Assembly (NCBI GenBank): GCA_035610365.1
Contig: CM069432.1
Span: forward strand, 278,107,482-278,171,481
Source of the DNA: Aquatica leii
Taxonomy: Eukaryota; Arthropoda; Insecta; Coleoptera; Lampyridae
Direction of reading: 5' to 3'
DNA length: 64,000 nt
Positions 61,701 to 64,000 of this stretch are shown piece by piece. The translations under genes were made by a program, and so were the position numbers. The notes under the pieces were generated by a model. The model saw only the letters and a program-made list of their open reading frames with translations. It was not told where the DNA came from and made no database searches. How positions within the stretch are numbered: the first letter of the stretch is position 1; each line of letters opens with the position of its first letter.

Positions 61701-61990
61701 TTTAATTTTTTCTTCAATTTATTTAAACAAATAAGAGTTATTACAATACTAATATTAAATCTTTATAAATGTTACGTTTATATACACACAATAGCATCCC
61801 CACCATTACTACGAACTTCACCGACTGACCTACATCCGATCATAACCGAAACGAAACGACTCCTACAATATTTTACTTACCAAATTTGAATACAACTCGA
61901 GCATACCCGAAACGAAACGATAGCAACGAAATTTCACGATTTTCCACCGATCTTACCCGAGTGAGCCAGAACCGGCCTCACTATACTACT
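61404..61990 (-). repeat. Outer Polinton terminal inverted repeat, right
   Basis: Reverse complement of the left repeat, ending AGTAGTATAG at 61990. One indel of about 35 bases relative to the left copy lies near 61880. It keeps the TATATAAA box. Confidence 0.92.
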
Positions 61991-61996
61991 CTCGTA
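61991..61996. repeat. Outer Polinton target-site duplication CTCGTA, right
   Basis: It matches 28909-28914. Confidence 0.93.
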
Positions 61997-62285
61997 ATTG
62001 CCTTATAAATTCGTATTCATCACAAGCGATGCCCTTAAAACTTTAGGAATCAGTTCAAGATTCTCGATACCGACCGGCTCACGTAGTTGACAGCTTTAAA
62101 ATGTCCACGCAGTAACCAACAAGGTCGGCAGAGGGCGTCAAAACCAGAAACTAATTTTTAAGTCGATACACAGGGTACTCCGTTGTAAAAATTTCGCACG
62201 TAACATCTTTACACACAGGAGCACTGGTGAACCAATTGTCCATCGTGACGTTACACCACATAATGAATGATGTCGGGAACTTTGT
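61997..62285. other. Right flank of the outer Polinton, no gene
   Basis: Host or older repeat DNA; the next recognisable sequence is the piggyBac remnant. Confidence 0.45.
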
Positions 62286-63074
62286 TTAAGAGACTAAATG
62301 GACTTCAAAATTGATTACAAATGAGAGTTTGACATCTACAACCATGTTAATCTTTATATCAAATTTGGCAGAATTATTTGGCATATATTGTACAAACTCG
62401 CAACGTCCTCTGAATGCAACTAATTGTTCGTCTATGGTTAGATTTTCACTGGATGAGTAATAAGTCTTGCGTTCTTGTTGCATTATAGTTATGATTTGAC
62501 GTATAGCGGCCAATCAATCGGTTTGTTGGCGGTTTTCCCAATTTCTTATATCATCAAATCGGAGTACACGCAGCAGGAAACGGAATCGCCTCTCAGACAT
62601 TGTAGTGTGAATTAATTCCACCCCAATGCCTCTTGTGTTGTCCCAGAACTCTTTGAGATTCACGTTTCAATGACCAATAATAGGCCTAAAAGTGCTTTCA
62701 TTTCTGTAATGTCGGCGGGTAGTGTGTCTTTGTATCTTTTGTATTTATTTTTTATGCTATCAATGTAAAGATGAAATCGCCCTTGGCGATGTCCAAAGGT
62801 CCTGGTGCTCGTGAAACAATATTGTGGAATCCATCTTGTGCCATTTCTAGACTGGTAAGTAAAATTGACAAAGACATATCATCTTTAGAAAACACCTCGT
62901 CTTGATCATCCTCCTCTAAACATTCTTGCACACTTTCGAAATCGTATGGAGACATTGCACACCTTGATCTACAAAATGATCCTTTCCTTCCTCAGTATCA
63001 CTTGGCAAGTCACTATCTTCGTTCTCCTCCATCAGCCATTTTTGTATTTGTTGTTCGTTGACGTTTGCTGCCAT
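62286..63074 (-). pseudogene. piggyBac-family transposase remnant (N-terminal part)
   Basis: The ATG at 63074 opens MAANVNEQQIQKWLMEENED, an acidic start usual for piggyBac transposases. Further pieces in changing frames read MSERRFRFLLRVLRFDDIRN near 62580 and LTIDEQLVAFRGRCEF (62450-62400), which holds the first catalytic Asp, then FDIKI at the place where the second region should begin. The rest is missing or unrecognisable. Its sequence differs from the piggyBac at 20.5 kb, so it is another family member. Multiple frameshifts show decay. Confidence 0.72.
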
Positions 63075-64000
63075 TATAACCTGTAAACGAAAAAAAAAAT
63101 GCTAGTAATAAATTGTAACGGTTAAATTTTAACTTGAAATTATTTTGCGATAACAGTTAGGTGACTTTTCCACTTCGTATGAAGGCCGGATCTCGACAAT
63201 TGGGTTGGGTCTTACGCCGTCAGACTGTGCAAGTTGTCTTTTATTTCTCTATAAAACGTTTTCGGTACTTGTGCTTTTCGTTGCATCAAGTAAAGTTATG
63301 TTGACGTTTTACCAAAAAAATATAACGGAAAAGGATGGGTAAGAGAATGAGATTTTGTCATAAATGTACATTTGGCTCATAGATGCTTTTTTTTTAGTAA
63401 ATTTTGAAACCAATGTTTTAGATGTGTGAATCAAGGGACGACGCACAGATATACTTTTGATCAGCACATATTGTAAGTTAGTATTTATACGTGGTATACG
63501 TTTTATCGAAGTGCAAGCTATTTCTTGTTATTTTAGTTTCTACGGCATAGCATGTAACTAAGCTTCTATGAAATGCTCCTGTAATTAAGCTTCTATGTCA
63601 TGCTTCTGTTATTCAGCTTTATTGGCATATCCCTGTACGTAGATGGAGGAGGTCTAATTGCGGCGGAGTTCTTCCAAAGATATTTACTTTCAAATTATTT
63701 CAAATATGGAAAACGGGGAAAGAACGCTGTATTGCGTGCTGTTGGAGTCGTTCGGGTCGCTTGCAACAATTTAACTGTATTCGTCGATTCTCAGAATATG
63801 ATTATAAGCGACTTTCGACTTAGACCGTGTCGTAGTAAAACACCCAGACTTAGGCTTAGTCATAGTCTCTTCTTGAGAGACAGAACAAGAAGTAGAACTT
63901 GGCCTTTGCCGTATTGTCGTTTGTGAACCCAAACAAACTGATGTTTCGCAAGACATTGCAGCTTGAATCTTCAGAGTGGTAAATGTCACTGAAAGAAAAA
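63075..64000. other. Window end, no gene recognised
   Basis: AT-rich DNA. An open frame at 63600-63926 has no recognisable motif and is probably chance. Near 63540-63625 a short phrase (CATG/TAAGCTTCTATG) repeats two or three times. Confidence 0.4.

Larger units (their letters stand above)
28915..61990 (-). mobile_element. Outer Polinton/Maverick element (33.1 kb including a nested second Polinton)
   Basis: The limits are long terminal inverted repeats starting AGTAGTATAGTGAGG and a perfect 6-bp target duplication. Without the nested element and its extra CACAAA it is about 17.8 kb, inside the usual 15-20 kb Polinton range. It holds the family core: integrase, protein-primed DNA polymerase B, packaging ATPase, adenain-type protease, major capsid and penton genes. 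Extra cargo includes a PLA2-domain protein, a CHHC zinc-finger protein and a gene duplicated in both repeats. Core genes are mostly broken, so it is probably immobile on its own. Strand is given as minus because integrase, polymerase and ATPase read that way; capsid genes read plus. Confidence 0.93.

Noticed and set aside
28915..61990. One giant virus-like element with duplicated gene sets
   Set aside because: The inner inverted repeats with their own CACAAA duplication, and clear sequence differences between gene pairs, show two nested elements.
63600..63926. 108-codon frame near the window end
   Set aside because: No recognisable motif and no promoter; overlaps another open frame on the other strand.

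Overview
This window looks like nuclear DNA of an arthropod, most likely an insect. It is AT-rich, has short GT..AG introns, and carries Ty3/Gypsy LTR retrotransposons, an RTE-like non-LTR retrotransposon, piggyBac transposase remains and Polinton/Maverick elements. I recognise no ordinary host gene. The species cannot be told from the sequence.

Left third (1-28.9 kb). A decayed minus-strand Gypsy element (about 1.85-10.0 kb) has been invaded twice: by a complete plus-strand Gypsy (4215-8791, LTRs of about 205 bp, 5-bp target duplication ACATG) and by a probable solo LTR (8877-9362). Further right are an RTE-type reverse transcriptase fragment (17.0-18.96 kb, minus) and a piggyBac transposase pseudogene (20.5-22.2 kb). 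The rest is AT-rich sequence without recognisable genes, apart from a T-poor tract at about 14.3-15.7 kb and a decayed tandem repeat near 28 kb.

Centre and right (28.9-62.0 kb). One large DNA virus-like transposon sits inside another. The OUTER Polinton spans 28915-61990. It starts AGTAGTATAGTG, has inverted repeats of about 0.6 kb and is flanked by the 6-bp duplication CTCGTA. Inside it, at a CACAAA site duplicated on both sides, lies the INNER Polinton (32571-47796, 15.2 kb), whose inverted repeats of about 0.42 kb start AGTAGAAAGGGC. Without the insert the outer element is about 17.8 kb. Each element has its own protein-primed DNA polymerase B, chromodomain integrase, packaging ATPase, adenovirus-type protease, double-jelly-roll major capsid protein and single-jelly-roll penton protein. 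The two sets differ in sequence and gene order, so they are separate lineages, not a duplication.

Inner element. A six-exon polymerase gene on the plus strand faces a compact minus-strand block of ten genes: unknown 267 aa, ATPase, small basic protein, DUF gene, integrase, penton, pVI-like, MCP, DLQGF-type protein and protease. Several of these touch or overlap as ATGA. The capsid, protease and ATPase genes are open; the polymerase, integrase and three others carry frameshifts or stops. Its inverted repeats each hold a tRNA-like sequence with A/B boxes and a T-run.

Outer element. The cargo includes a small gene duplicated in both inverted repeats, a phospholipase A2-domain capsid-type protein, a spliced gene for a CHHC zinc-finger protein of the GTSF1/U11-48K type, a spliced acidic/coiled-coil protein of unknown role, and a 43-residue zinc-ribbon-like protein. 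Most of its core genes are broken, many by single-base shifts in short homopolymers. That could be real decay or long-read assembly error. The right edge (62.2-63.1 kb) holds a second piggyBac remnant.
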